From an uncultured Ruegeria sp. (lineage in GTDB: Bacteria; Pseudomonadota; Alphaproteobacteria; Rhodobacterales; Rhodobacteraceae), in assembly GCF_947497005.1 (NCBI RefSeq), contig NZ_CANMFF010000005.1, positions 124,001 to 188,000 on the forward strand: a stretch of 64,000 nt of DNA, in the 5' to 3' direction. Below are positions 18,677-27,609 of the stretch, in pieces. A program made the translations under genes and the position numbers. Numbering within the stretch: the first letter of the stretch is position 1; every line of letters starts with the position of its first letter. Below the pieces are notes generated by a model. The model saw only the letters and a list, made by a program, of their open reading frames with translations, did no database searches and was not told the origin of the DNA.

Positions 18677-18740
18677 TTGATTTTCCGCTTTGAACCAAAT
18701 ATCTCGCGCGCGCAGATGTAACCACGGGACCAAGGGTCCC
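18677..18740 (+). promoter_or_regulatory. tuf promoter and leader hairpin
   Basis: TTGATT (18677-18682), a 17-bp spacer and TATCTC (18700-18705) resemble a sigma70 promoter. The leader then contains a GGGACC-AAG-GGTCCC hairpin (18726-18740) 27 bp before the tuf ATG. Confidence 0.5.
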
Positions 18741-18766
18741 CCAAATCGCAAAAGGGCGCCTGAGGA

Positions 18767-19942
<1,176 letters not shown>

Positions 19943-20008
19943 TTTTGGAAAGCGGTGGGCGGCAGTTGCTCTGAAAGAGCAATGAGAGCCCACTCGGTTG
20001 AACTAAAG

Positions 20009-20037
20009 AAGGCCGTCCCACATGGGGCGGCCTTTTT
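20009..20037 (+). terminator. Intrinsic terminator of tuf
   Basis: A 9-bp stem (20011-20019 with 20024-20032, one G-T pair) has an ACAT loop and is followed by TTTTT (20033-20037). Confidence 0.85.
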
Positions 20038-20161
20038 GTCAAGGTTTTCGAAGAACGGATTATCTTCGAACCACTTCATGTCTAATTTTTTAACTTGCGA
20101 CCCAAATTACGAACTCTTACCTGGCTCAGAAACAAACAGAGTAGCACGCTAGACCCAAAAA

Positions 20162-21199
20162 CTAGTCCGTTGAAACGCAAGTATTCCGCCACAGTGCGCT
20201 GAGCTTGTGTATTGGAGCATTATGCGCACTTCCTACCGATCCAGATTGCTCCAAATATGTTAGTCTCGAGTCGTGATTAACGGCGTCTTTTGTAGATGTG
20301 ATTTTGTGAACCCCTGTCGAATTCTCCGCTTTTGCAACGAAAGGTAATACGCCACCCTGTTTTACCACATCATCATTCAGGTCGTACGCGACAGAAATCG
20401 TTGTTGTCGAGGGAATGTCGTAATCAAGTGGGTCATACTGCTTTTGCCCTCTTTTTGGTACCCCGCCTTCATGCTGGCGATAATGCTCACGTACTGCCAG
20501 TTTAGGTGCCGCAAGCACGACACAATACACGTCATTACGTTGCTGAGCTAACGCCATGGATAAATGTCCGCCTCCAGAATGACCAAATAGAGAGAAACCT
20601 TCCCAAGAATATCTCTCTTTCAAAGCGTCCATAACGGCAGAATGGTACATCCATTCTTCAGGCTGTCGCCAATCATTGCGATCTTTGGAGAACGGACGGG
20701 TAGACACTGAAAATTTGATCGGGATCGATTGGCGATACCGAACCCAAATTGCATCTGTATCCACCATTTTCTTTTCGGGGTCATCACCATGAAAAAAAAT
20801 CGGAAGATTAACAGCGATTTCACCAGAAATATTTTTTGCTAGACGAAGTTCAGCGGCTTTACCCGTTGTTATCGCGATCAACTTTGTGAAGCTCTTAGCG
20901 TCCAGAGACTCAACCAGCAATACTCCGGAGACTATTTCGCCACCAAACCATTCACACCATTCATTTGTGTTTGCCTCAGTCAGGGCTGGCAAGGGTAATG
21001 GCGCGAATACCTCAAATTCCGATATCAAACGCTGTGAGGCGCGGGCAGTTTTCCCACCCCAAAGACCATCGGAAGGGCCAGCATCATAGCCTAGTTCCTT
21101 TAACCTCTCTTGAACACAAACCAATTTAGGGTTTGAGGGTGTAGCGACGGAGGAAGTCGCGCAAAATGCCAGGGCTAGGAAAAAAAACTGCAATCGCAT
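20162..21199 (-). CDS. Secreted peptidoglycan-binding / alpha-beta hydrolase fusion protein
   Basis: About 345 residues from ATG 21199 (an in-frame TTG at 21211 is the alternative). A Sec signal peptide (LQFFFLALAFCATSSVA) precedes a peptidoglycan-binding_1 module (VQERLKELGYDAGPSDGLWGGKT, about residues 28-60). A C-terminal alpha/beta-hydrolase-like domain (about 95-340) has the nucleophile elbow FGHSGGGHLSMALAQ (Ser about 222), and a late His-rich stretch (SAHNAPIHKL) that could supply the catalytic His. Codon use and composition are visibly more AT-rich than neighbours, suggesting horizontal acquisition. It is alone, after the tuf terminator. Predicted periplasmic esterase/peptidase-like enzyme; substrate unknown. 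Confidence 0.7.
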   Translation of the reverse strand: MRLQFFFLALAFCATSSVATPSNPKLVCVQERLKELGYDAGPSDGLWGGKTARASQRLISEFEVFAPLPLPALTEANTNEWCEWFGGEIVSGVLLVESLDAKSFTKLIAITTGKAAELRLAKNISGEIAVNLPIFFHGDDPEKKMVDTDAIWVRYRQSIPIKFSVSTRPFSKDRNDWRQPEEWMYHSAVMDALKERYSWEGFSLFGHSGGGHLSMALAQQRNDVYCVVLAAPKLAVREHYRQHEGGVPKRGQKQYDPLDYDIPSTTTISVAYDLNDDVVKQGGVLPFVAKAENSTGVHKITSTKDAVNHDSRLTYLEQSGSVGSAHNAPIHKLSALWRNTCVSTD

Positions 21200-21494
21200 T
21201 GTCTGTCTCAAACCTCTGGACCGAAGAACTCAAACATTCACAATTATCATAAAATGCAATCTGAGTGTCAAAATGTTAACCTTGGTTACTAAAAAAGCTT
21301 CCCTGCTATAGAGTGATCATTACTTCGGTCAATATTGAATGTCGCGAAACAAAAAACTGCCTTGGAAATCTAACATCGCGGCATCAATTGCTTTATGTAT
21401 TTGCCAAAGCCCTCTCATCCCTGTGAGTCGCGCGAATTCTCGCCAAGAACGTCAAGGCGGGGCAATTTCCGTCTATTAAGTATCCAATGCAGTT
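21200..21494. other. AT-rich non-coding gap
   Basis: About 295 bp between the PGBD-hydrolase start and the 3' end of the Slam gene. It is more AT-rich than the surrounding chromosome, with no convincing gene, RNA or repeat. It must include the hydrolase promoter, but no clear hexamers were found. Confidence 0.4.
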
Positions 21495-22751
21495 CTAAAA
21501 CCGCCTTTCGATTCCAAGCTCAAAGTTGGTTTCAGAGAAGCTATAGGCGGGAATGTCTGAATCCGCGCGGCTGTATTCGATCAGTCCAAACGGGGAAAAC
21601 CCGTTGCCTATGAACAGATCGTTCTTTTCGATCCGCAAAGTTGACCCCCACGAGGTCTCGTCCGGGCTTGCGGTGAGCAGCGGACTGGGTGTCTTGAAAG
21701 ACTTGCTTTCCAGATAGACGGATGGCCGGAACGTGAAGCCGCCACGGGCGTCGTATCGCCCGAACACGCTCACTCTTTTACGGGTATAATTCTCCAGGGC
21801 ATCTTCAACCGATTTGTCCTGATAAAAAGCGCTGATACCGATCAAACCACGACCGCCTACAGACCGCCGTAGGCCCAGCTCGCCCTCAAAGGAATGACCG
21901 TCAAGGGCGCTGGATCTGGGGTTGTGAAGCTTTGAGGCGTTCAGAGCACCAAACACCGAACCGCCCAGCAGGTTGCGCCGTTCGAAGGCGCCCTCCAGCG
22001 AGACGCGGTTTTCATAGGTCTGCCCACCGATCAACCGGGTTCCGATGGTCGGTCCGAATGAAGCCGTAGTATATTGCGACAGGGTCCGCAGACCAAATCG
22101 ACCTACAAAGACATAATCGTCATAGCGCGAGGTCCGCGCTTCGGTAACGTCGAAGTTGAACGACGCAAACGCAACCGTTTGCAGGTCGGAAAACCCAAGA
22201 TTGACGGGCCGCCGGAAATTTGCGGCGCCCGTTGCCCGAATCCCGACCTCGGTTGATGTATCCCGGTTGAGAGTGAATGGCAGGTTGAAGCCTAGGAAAC
22301 GGAGTGTGATTTCGTCGGTATCGTATTTTCGTGGATTGCCTACGGTTGTGAACCTAAGGCTGAGGTCCCAATCAAATCCCCGACGTGCGTCGATTTCACG
22401 AATGAACGCCAATACGCGGGCTCGGACAGGATCGGGTAAATCACCGGATAAAACGGAGAAGAACTCATTGCGCGCGCGATTCCACTGGCGGGCCATGAAA
22501 TAAGCGCGGGCCAGCTCAAGCCGAACCCGGACCAAGTTCGGATTTGCGGCCAGAATGGATGAGAATTTTTCTATGGCAACGTCGGGTCTACCGTTCTGCA
22601 GATCTGTCAGGCCGCTCAGAAACAGGGCTTCGATTTCGAACTGATCCGCAGATTGAGAAACGCGCTGAGTTGTGTCTGCTTTGGCCTTTACCGGATGAAC
22701 GGGTCCGGCGACGATAAACATACAGGCAAAAACCAGTAATATCCGGATCAT
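21495..22751 (-). CDS. Slam-like surface lipoprotein assembly modifier (DUF560)
   Basis: Predicted outer-membrane protein that moves lipoproteins to the cell surface. From ATG 22751 (AGAGGA upstream) it has 418 residues: signal peptide (about 1-25), N-terminal TPR-like region (about 30-120: LFLSGLTDLQNGRPDVAIEK, LVRVRLELARAYFMARQWNRA), then a C-terminal beta-barrel of about 14 strands with alternating aromatic residues and a terminal Phe (IERRF). This TPR plus DUF560 layout is that of Neisseria Slam, here with a shorter N-domain. It is divergent from a TbpB-like lipoprotein gene, the classic Slam-cargo neighbourhood. Family call rests on architecture and neighbour. Confidence 0.78.
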   Translation of the reverse strand: MIRILLVFACMFIVAGPVHPVKAKADTTQRVSQSADQFEIEALFLSGLTDLQNGRPDVAIEKFSSILAANPNLVRVRLELARAYFMARQWNRARNEFFSVLSGDLPDPVRARVLAFIREIDARRGFDWDLSLRFTTVGNPRKYDTDEITLRFLGFNLPFTLNRDTSTEVGIRATGAANFRRPVNLGFSDLQTVAFASFNFDVTEARTSRYDDYVFVGRFGLRTLSQYTTASFGPTIGTRLIGGQTYENRVSLEGAFERRNLLGGSVFGALNASKLHNPRSSALDGHSFEGELGLRRSVGGRGLIGISAFYQDKSVEDALENYTRKRVSVFGRYDARGGFTFRPSVYLESKSFKTPSPLLTASPDETSWGSTLRIEKNDLFIGNGFSPFGLIEYSRADSDIPAYSFSETNFELGIERRF

Positions 22752-22989
22752 GCCAAATCCTCTCAACTTATGGTCGTGCTGCCGCAGTGCCACAGAACGC
22801 AGGGTAAAAGATCGGGTGGTTTGACCATGAGTCCCGCACTCGTCAAACGGTAGTGATTTTGCCCCTTAAAACGAACTCGTCGGACTTGAGGCAACACCAG
22901 AAAATTCCTTTAGATTGAATTCGTAACTCGGCTTGCGCCACATGGGTGAACATCTAATGTGCCGCAAAAGTATTGACTATGGAGCAGTT

Positions 22990-23925
22990 ATGAAAACCAA
23001 AATTAGTTGCCGGATTGCAGCATTTGTTCCTGTTGCCCTGCTGAGTGCCTGTGGTGGTGTCGCAGGGCTGGATTTTGATCTCGACGGCGGCGGTGATTCG
23101 TCCTCGGGCGGATCAGGTTTTCAGGGGCCGATTTCGACGACACCCGCACAGAAAATCAATTTGCCACAGGATGGTACAGCAACATTGAATGGCCGGGCGG
23201 TTGTCCAGTCTTTCACAAAAAACCAGAGCACCCAGCAAGTCACTGTTCAAAGCCAGTCAGTGCCCTCGAATTCGAATGTGACCCTGACGACAAGCTCAGG
23301 AAACATTATCGCTGTGACGGGTTCCGCGACGGGATCAAATGTGACGTTGGACAGCCGCACTGGCGATATTGTTCAGCAAGGGGCGGTGACGACAGTTTTC
23401 AATTCGCCGGATCGGGACAACGGAGCATTGTTACTGGATCCGTCGCGAACACGTTTTGAGTACCAGACCTTCGGGACCTGGATTCAGGGGCGCCAACAAA
23501 CAACCGGGACGGCAGCTGCGGGATCATATGGATCGGTTACACCGACCGCAAGCATGCCAAGTGGACGCTCTGCTTCCTACCAAGGCATAAGCACCGGTGT
23601 TGCCCGTTTGAACGACGGTCTGCAATATCAAACGAGTTCAAACATCAATGTATCCACCGACTTTTCGACGGCTACAATTTCCAGCTCAAATACGACTGCG
23701 AACAGTTTGGTGGTTGGGGTTCCGGATCGGGCTGCACCTGAACTGGACTTCGGCGGTACAGGCAATATTTCGAATTCCGGTTTTAACGCGACTATTGCAG
23801 GGCCTGGAACAAGTGGTGAAGCTTACGGAGTGTTTTATGGTCCGAACGCCGAGGAAGTCGGCGGAACCTTCCAGGCCACCGGAGCCGGCGGCGTGTCGCA
23901 TATCGGCGCGTTCGGGGCTGATTGA
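22990..23925 (+). CDS. TbpB-like surface lipoprotein, predicted Slam cargo
   Basis: A 311-residue protein with a lipoprotein signal (VALLSAC, Cys21), then a Gly/Ser/Asp-rich tether (GGVAGLDFDLDGGGDSSSGGSG) that would hold it off the membrane. The middle (about 60-240) is Thr/Ser/Asn-rich, low in Cys, probably beta. The C-terminal part ends with AYGVFYGPNAEEVGGTF, matching the barrel motif of transferrin-binding protein B and other Slam-dependent lipoproteins. ATG 22990 has GGAG five bases upstream. It has a terminator after it. A ligand cannot be named; iron/haem-related binding is suggested only by relatives. Confidence 0.72.
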   Translation: MKTKISCRIAAFVPVALLSACGGVAGLDFDLDGGGDSSSGGSGFQGPISTTPAQKINLPQDGTATLNGRAVVQSFTKNQSTQQVTVQSQSVPSNSNVTLTTSSGNIIAVTGSATGSNVTLDSRTGDIVQQGAVTTVFNSPDRDNGALLLDPSRTRFEYQTFGTWIQGRQQTTGTAAAGSYGSVTPTASMPSGRSASYQGISTGVARLNDGLQYQTSSNINVSTDFSTATISSSNTTANSLVVGVPDRAAPELDFGGTGNISNSGFNATIAGPGTSGEAYGVFYGPNAEEVGGTFQATGAGGVSHIGAFGAD

Positions 23926-23934
23926 TTATTGAAC

Positions 23935-23963
23935 CAGAGCTCTTTGCTACGAAAAGGGCTCTG
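23935..23963 (+). terminator. Probable intrinsic terminator of TbpB-like gene
   Basis: CAGAGC (23935-23940) pairs with GCTCTG (23958-23963), and the stem continues inward (T-G, then CTTT with AAAG) to about 11 bp with a 7-nt loop. The tail TTGTTCG is only partly U-rich. Confidence 0.55.
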
Positions 23964-24014
23964 TTGTTCGCCTGCAGCCCTTTTAGCTGCTGGCTGAATG
24001 CTCGGGTTCAGATG

Positions 24015-24707
24015 CTATTGCGACAATGCTGAATTAGCGGCTGCCCGGACGGCACGGATGTTGTCTCCGTAAACTTCTGGGGTGGAAACCGATCCACCCT
24101 TGAACACAGCTGATCCGGCGACCAAAACATCTGCGCCTGCTGCTGCAACCAGCGGAGCGGTTTGCGGGTCAACTCCGCCATCGATTTCGATATGCACCGG
24201 GCGGTCGCCGATCATTTGACGCAACTTGCGGACTTTGCTGGTCATGTCGATGAATTTCTGACCTCCGAACCCGGGGTTTACGGTCATCACGCAAACCAGA
24301 TCGGTAAGATCCAGCAAATGCTCGACCGCTTCGGCAGGGGTGCCAGGGTTCAGGGCAACGCCAGCTTTCATACCGGCGGCGCTGATGGCCTGCAGGGTGC
24401 GATGTGTGTGAGGGCCTGCTTCGATATGCGCGGTCAAAATGTCTGCTCCGGCATCGGCGTAAGCCTGGATGTAGGGATCGACGGGCGTGATCATTAGATG
24501 CACATCCATCACAGTTTTCACGTGCGGGCGGAAGGCTTTGACGGCCGGGGGGCCAAAGGTGAGGTTCGGAACGAAATGGCCGTCCATCACGTCCACATGA
24601 ACCCAATCTGCACCTTGCGCTTCGATGGCCTGAATTTCCTGCCCGAAATTGGCGAAATCGGCGGACAAAATGGATGGCGCGATCTTGATGGTCCGGTCAA
24701 AGCTCAT
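24015..24707 (-). CDS. rpe: Ribulose-phosphate 3-epimerase
   Basis: TIM-barrel epimerase interconverting ribulose-5-phosphate and xylulose-5-phosphate, 230 residues. IAPSILSADFANFG is the N-terminal signature; DWVHVDVMDGHFVPNLTFGP carries metal-binding His/Asp; VMDVHLM, the VMTVNPGFGGQKF phosphate loop region and EIDGGV with VAGSAVF complete the active site. Isolated on the minus strand, upstream of and divergent from phnC. It may relate to pentose-phosphate or Calvin-type carbon flow. It would also recycle ribose phosphates released by C-P lyase, but this placement could be chance. Confidence 0.96.
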   Translation of the reverse strand: MSFDRTIKIAPSILSADFANFGQEIQAIEAQGADWVHVDVMDGHFVPNLTFGPPAVKAFRPHVKTVMDVHLMITPVDPYIQAYADAGADILTAHIEAGPHTHRTLQAISAAGMKAGVALNPGTPAEAVEHLLDLTDLVCVMTVNPGFGGQKFIDMTSKVRKLRQMIGDRPVHIEIDGGVDPQTAPLVAAAGADVLVAGSAVFKGGSVSTPEVYGDNIRAVRAAANSALSQ

Positions 24708-24787
24708 GTTGGCCTCGTATCAGCTGAAGAGTCGCGGATGCGTATACCCGTGGGGCAGGGGGATGGATAGCCCTTGCGACCGCCGGG

Positions 24788-24820
24788 TCGTTACAAAACT
24801 TTCACCACGCTGACACATAT
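24788..24820 (+). promoter_or_regulatory. Pho-box-like PhoB site and -10 of phnCDE
   Basis: TCGTTACAAAACTTTCAC (24788-24805) agrees with the 18-bp Pho box (CTGTCATAWAWCTGTCAY) at 13 positions by my count. ACATAT (24815-24820) lies about 10 bp downstream, the spacing expected when PhoB replaces the -35 element. Confidence 0.5.
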
Positions 24821-24870
24821 CCGTTGAACGGCATCGATAGCAGTCCGCCAACACGAATTGGGGGTGGCAC

Positions 24871-25692
24871 GTGCTGCGTATCGAAAAACTGACTAGGCGC
24901 TTTGGCGACAACGTTGCCGTGGATGCTGCGACGCTGGAAGTGGACAAGCCTTGCATGATCGGGATCATTGGTCGGTCAGGCGCGGGTAAATCCACCCTTT
25001 TGCGGATGATCAATTGCCTGACGGAATCCAGCGACGGTCAGGTTCTGTTCGAAGGGCGCGACATCACCCGGTTGAAAGGGCGCGAGAAACGGGCCTGGCA
25101 GGCGGATTGTGCAATGATCTTCCAACAGTTCAATTTGGTGCCGCGCATGGACGTGGTCTCGAACGTGCTGCACGGCACGTTGAATCGTCATTCCACGCTG
25201 GCAACCATGTTCAATCTTTTTCCTATGGAAGAGATCCATCGTGCCATCGACATTCTGGATCGTCTTGGCATTGCGGAACATGCGCCTAAACGCGCCGAGG
25301 CCTTGTCGGGTGGCCAACAGCAACGCGTCGCCATTGCACGCGCTCTGATGCAGGACCCGAAAACTATTTTGGCGGACGAACCGATCGCGTCCTTGGACCC
25401 GATGAACGCCCAGATGGTGATGCAGGCTCTGCGCCGCATCCACGAAGAGGATGGCCGTACTGTCATCGCCAACCTGCACACGCTGGATACCGCGCGCCGT
25501 TATTGCGACCGCGTGGTTGGTATGCGCGACGGGCGCATCGTTTTCGACGGTTTGCCGGAACAACTGACCACAGGCGTCGCACGCGAGATCTATGGCGCTA
25601 ATGCCAGTTTCTCGGAAGAGGCGACATCGACCGAAATTGAAACGCTCAATGCGACCCAGAAGGCTCTGATGGAAGTAGAAGCCACCATCTGA
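24871..25692 (+). CDS. phnC: Phosphonate ABC transporter ATP-binding protein
   Basis: ATPase of the phosphonate importer, 273 residues, GTG start behind GGGGGTGG. Walker [18 protein letters not shown] (about residues 33-49), Q-loop [12 protein letters not shown], signature [17 protein letters not shown], Walker [13 protein letters not shown] and switch His in NLHTLD. PhnC-specific stretches [20 protein letters not shown] are visible. It is the first gene of phnC-D-E1-E2, with a Pho-box-like element upstream, so phosphate-starvation control is likely. Confidence 0.96.
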   Translation: MLRIEKLTRRFGDNVAVDAATLEVDKPCMIGIIGRSGAGKSTLLRMINCLTESSDGQVLFEGRDITRLKGREKRAWQADCAMIFQQFNLVPRMDVVSNVLHGTLNRHSTLATMFNLFPMEEIHRAIDILDRLGIAEHAPKRAEALSGGQQQRVAIARALMQDPKTILADEPIASLDPMNAQMVMQALRRIHEEDGRTVIANLHTLDTARRYCDRVVGMRDGRIVFDGLPEQLTTGVAREIYGANASFSEEATSTEIETLNATQKALMEVEATI

Positions 25693-25759
25693 GCCACCCC
25701 AACCCCTTTCATCGCCCGGCCCGATGAGAGGCCCGGGACATCAACCTGGAGAGAAACAG

Positions 25760-26662
25760 ATGAAAAAATTGATTGCTGCCCTGGTGGCGACTTCAGCACT
25801 GGCCGCACCGGTCATGGCAGAAGAAATCAGCGCATTTCGCATCGGCATCCTGGGCGGCGAAAACGCTCAGGACCGTTTGAACAACAACGAATGTCTGCGT
25901 CAGTACACCGAAGAAGAGCTGGGCGTTGAAACCAAGCTGTTCGCCCCTGCCGATTATAACGGTGTAATTCAGGGCCTGTTGGGCGGGACCATTGACATGG
26001 CCTGGCTGGGCGCGTCGGGCTATGCAAAAACCTATCTGAGCGACCCTGAGGCAGTTGAGCCGGTTCTGGTCAAGGTCAACACTGACGGCGGCTACGGCTA
26101 CTACTCGATCGGTTTTGCCCGCAAGGACAGCGGCATCGCCTCACTGGAAGACATGAAAGACAAAGCCTTCGGATTCGGCGACCCGAACTCGACTTCGGGC
26201 TACCTGATCCCGTCGATTGAAATCCCTCAGGCCACTGGTGCGACCATGGACTCGGGTGATTACTTCGGGGAAGTGAAGTTCACTGGTGGTCACGAGCAGA
26301 CCATCGTTGCTGTAAACAACGGTGACGTTGACGGTGGCGTAACCTGGGCTGACGGCTTGGGTGATTGGGAAGACGGCTTCAACTCGGGCGCTTTACGCCG
26401 TGCCGTTGACGCCGGTCTGGTCGACATGAACGATCTGGTTATGATCTGGCAGTCCAAGCCGATCCCGGAAGGTCCGGTCGTTCTGCGCACCGCGCTGCCA
26501 GCGGACGTCAAGGAAAAGATGACAGCCCTGATGGCTGGCCTTCACGAGAAGGACCAAGAGTGTTTCTACGGTGTGGCCGCAGGTGAAGCGAAAGCGTTCG
26601 AGCCGATTACGCACGACGCCTACGAAATCATCATCGAAGCCCGCAAGCTGAAGTCCAACTGA
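25760..26662 (+). CDS. phnD: Phosphonate ABC transporter substrate-binding protein
   Basis: Periplasmic phosphonate-binding protein, 300 residues from ATG 25760 (GGAGAG upstream); 12 upstream codons are unlikely. Signal peptide KKLIAALVATSALAAPVMA. Typical PhnD stretches are FRIGILGGENAQDRL, the DMAWLGASGYAK loop (about residue 75), FGFGDPNSTSGYLIPS, which provides phosphonate-contacting Ser/Thr, and GDVDGGVTWADG. Binds phosphonates such as 2-aminoethylphosphonate with high affinity in known homologues. Confidence 0.96.
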   Translation: MKKLIAALVATSALAAPVMAEEISAFRIGILGGENAQDRLNNNECLRQYTEEELGVETKLFAPADYNGVIQGLLGGTIDMAWLGASGYAKTYLSDPEAVEPVLVKVNTDGGYGYYSIGFARKDSGIASLEDMKDKAFGFGDPNSTSGYLIPSIEIPQATGATMDSGDYFGEVKFTGGHEQTIVAVNNGDVDGGVTWADGLGDWEDGFNSGALRRAVDAGLVDMNDLVMIWQSKPIPEGPVVLRTALPADVKEKMTALMAGLHEKDQECFYGVAAGEAKAFEPITHDAYEIIIEARKLKSN

Positions 26663-26727
26663 GTCTGCAATCCAATGAACGGGGTCCGGTGCCGTACTGG
26701 ACCCTGTTTTCCTCTCAGGAGCATTCC

Positions 26728-27609
26728 ATGACAGACCTTACTGCAGGGTCCTTATCCGTCGATCAGATCCGCGACGAATACACAGGCATGACACGACGCA
26801 AGCGGGTCTATGGTGGCATTCTCATGATTCTGTTTGTGGCCCTGATGGCCGCAGGGTTTCGGACGGCCGACGACCGCAATGCGGGCAGCTTTATCGACGG
26901 CTGGCATCGCATTCTGGATTACCCATCCGAGGTTCTCTCTGAAGCGTGGGAAAAGATTGCGGAAATGCCAGCCAATCTAGTCACGTTTTTCCCCGCGTTG
27001 ATCGAGACGCTCAACATCGCGGCGGCCGCCACGCTGGTTGGCACCATCGCCGGAACCTTTCTGGCCCTGATGTCGACACGTGGAATGGCGCTCTGGCCGT
27101 CATTGATCCCCCTGTTTCGCCGAATTTCAGACATCTTTCGTGCCATACCGGAAATCGTGATTGCCTTGGTTTTGATCTTCATTCTGGGCGGTGGTCCGGT
27201 TCCGGCAATGATCGCGATTGCAATCCACACAGCGGGCGCTTTGGGCAAGCTGTTCTCCGAGGTCAACGAAAATGCGTCTCTTAAGCCGGTCGAGGGGCTG
27301 TATTCTGTGGGCGCCAACTGGTCTCAGCGTATGTATCTGGGGGTGATCCCACAGGTCGGGCCGAACTATGTCAGCTACGCGCTATTGCGCTTTGAGATCA
27401 ATATTCGCGCTTCGGCTATTCTAGGCTTCGTTGGGGCTGGTGGTCTGGGCTACGAGCTGCGCAATGCCATGTCCTGGGGGCAGGGGCGTTATGATGAGGC
27501 TGCGGCTATCTTCATCCTTCTTTTTGTCACAATCGTCGTGGTCGACCAGCTGTCTGGTATCCTGCGCGACCGTCTGACCCACGGGTCGGAAAAAGGAGCT
27601 TCGGCATGA
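26728..27609 (+). CDS. phnE: Phosphonate ABC transporter permease (PhnE1)
   Basis: First permease of the importer, 293 residues from ATG 26728 (AGGAG upstream). TM near residues 25-45, then a binding-protein-dependent permease domain with TMs around 80-285. EAA loop GLYSVGANWSQRMYLGVIPQ (about 195-215) is the coupling helix contacting PhnC. Overlaps the next permease by 4 bp (ATGA). Confidence 0.95.
   Translation: MTDLTAGSLSVDQIRDEYTGMTRRKRVYGGILMILFVALMAAGFRTADDRNAGSFIDGWHRILDYPSEVLSEAWEKIAEMPANLVTFFPALIETLNIAAAATLVGTIAGTFLALMSTRGMALWPSLIPLFRRISDIFRAIPEIVIALVLIFILGGGPVPAMIAIAIHTAGALGKLFSEVNENASLKPVEGLYSVGANWSQRMYLGVIPQVGPNYVSYALLRFEINIRASAILGFVGAGGLGYELRNAMSWGQGRYDEAAAIFILLFVTIVVVDQLSGILRDRLTHGSEKGASA

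Noticed and set aside
21260..21300. CtrA-like TTAACCTTGGTTAC before the AT-rich hydrolase gene
   Set aside because: Spacing between the TTAA halves is one base short of the consensus and the second half is TTAC.
20162..24000. Genomic island or prophage remnant
   Set aside because: No integrase, att duplication or tRNA seen; only codon bias of one gene and the Slam pair hint at acquisition.
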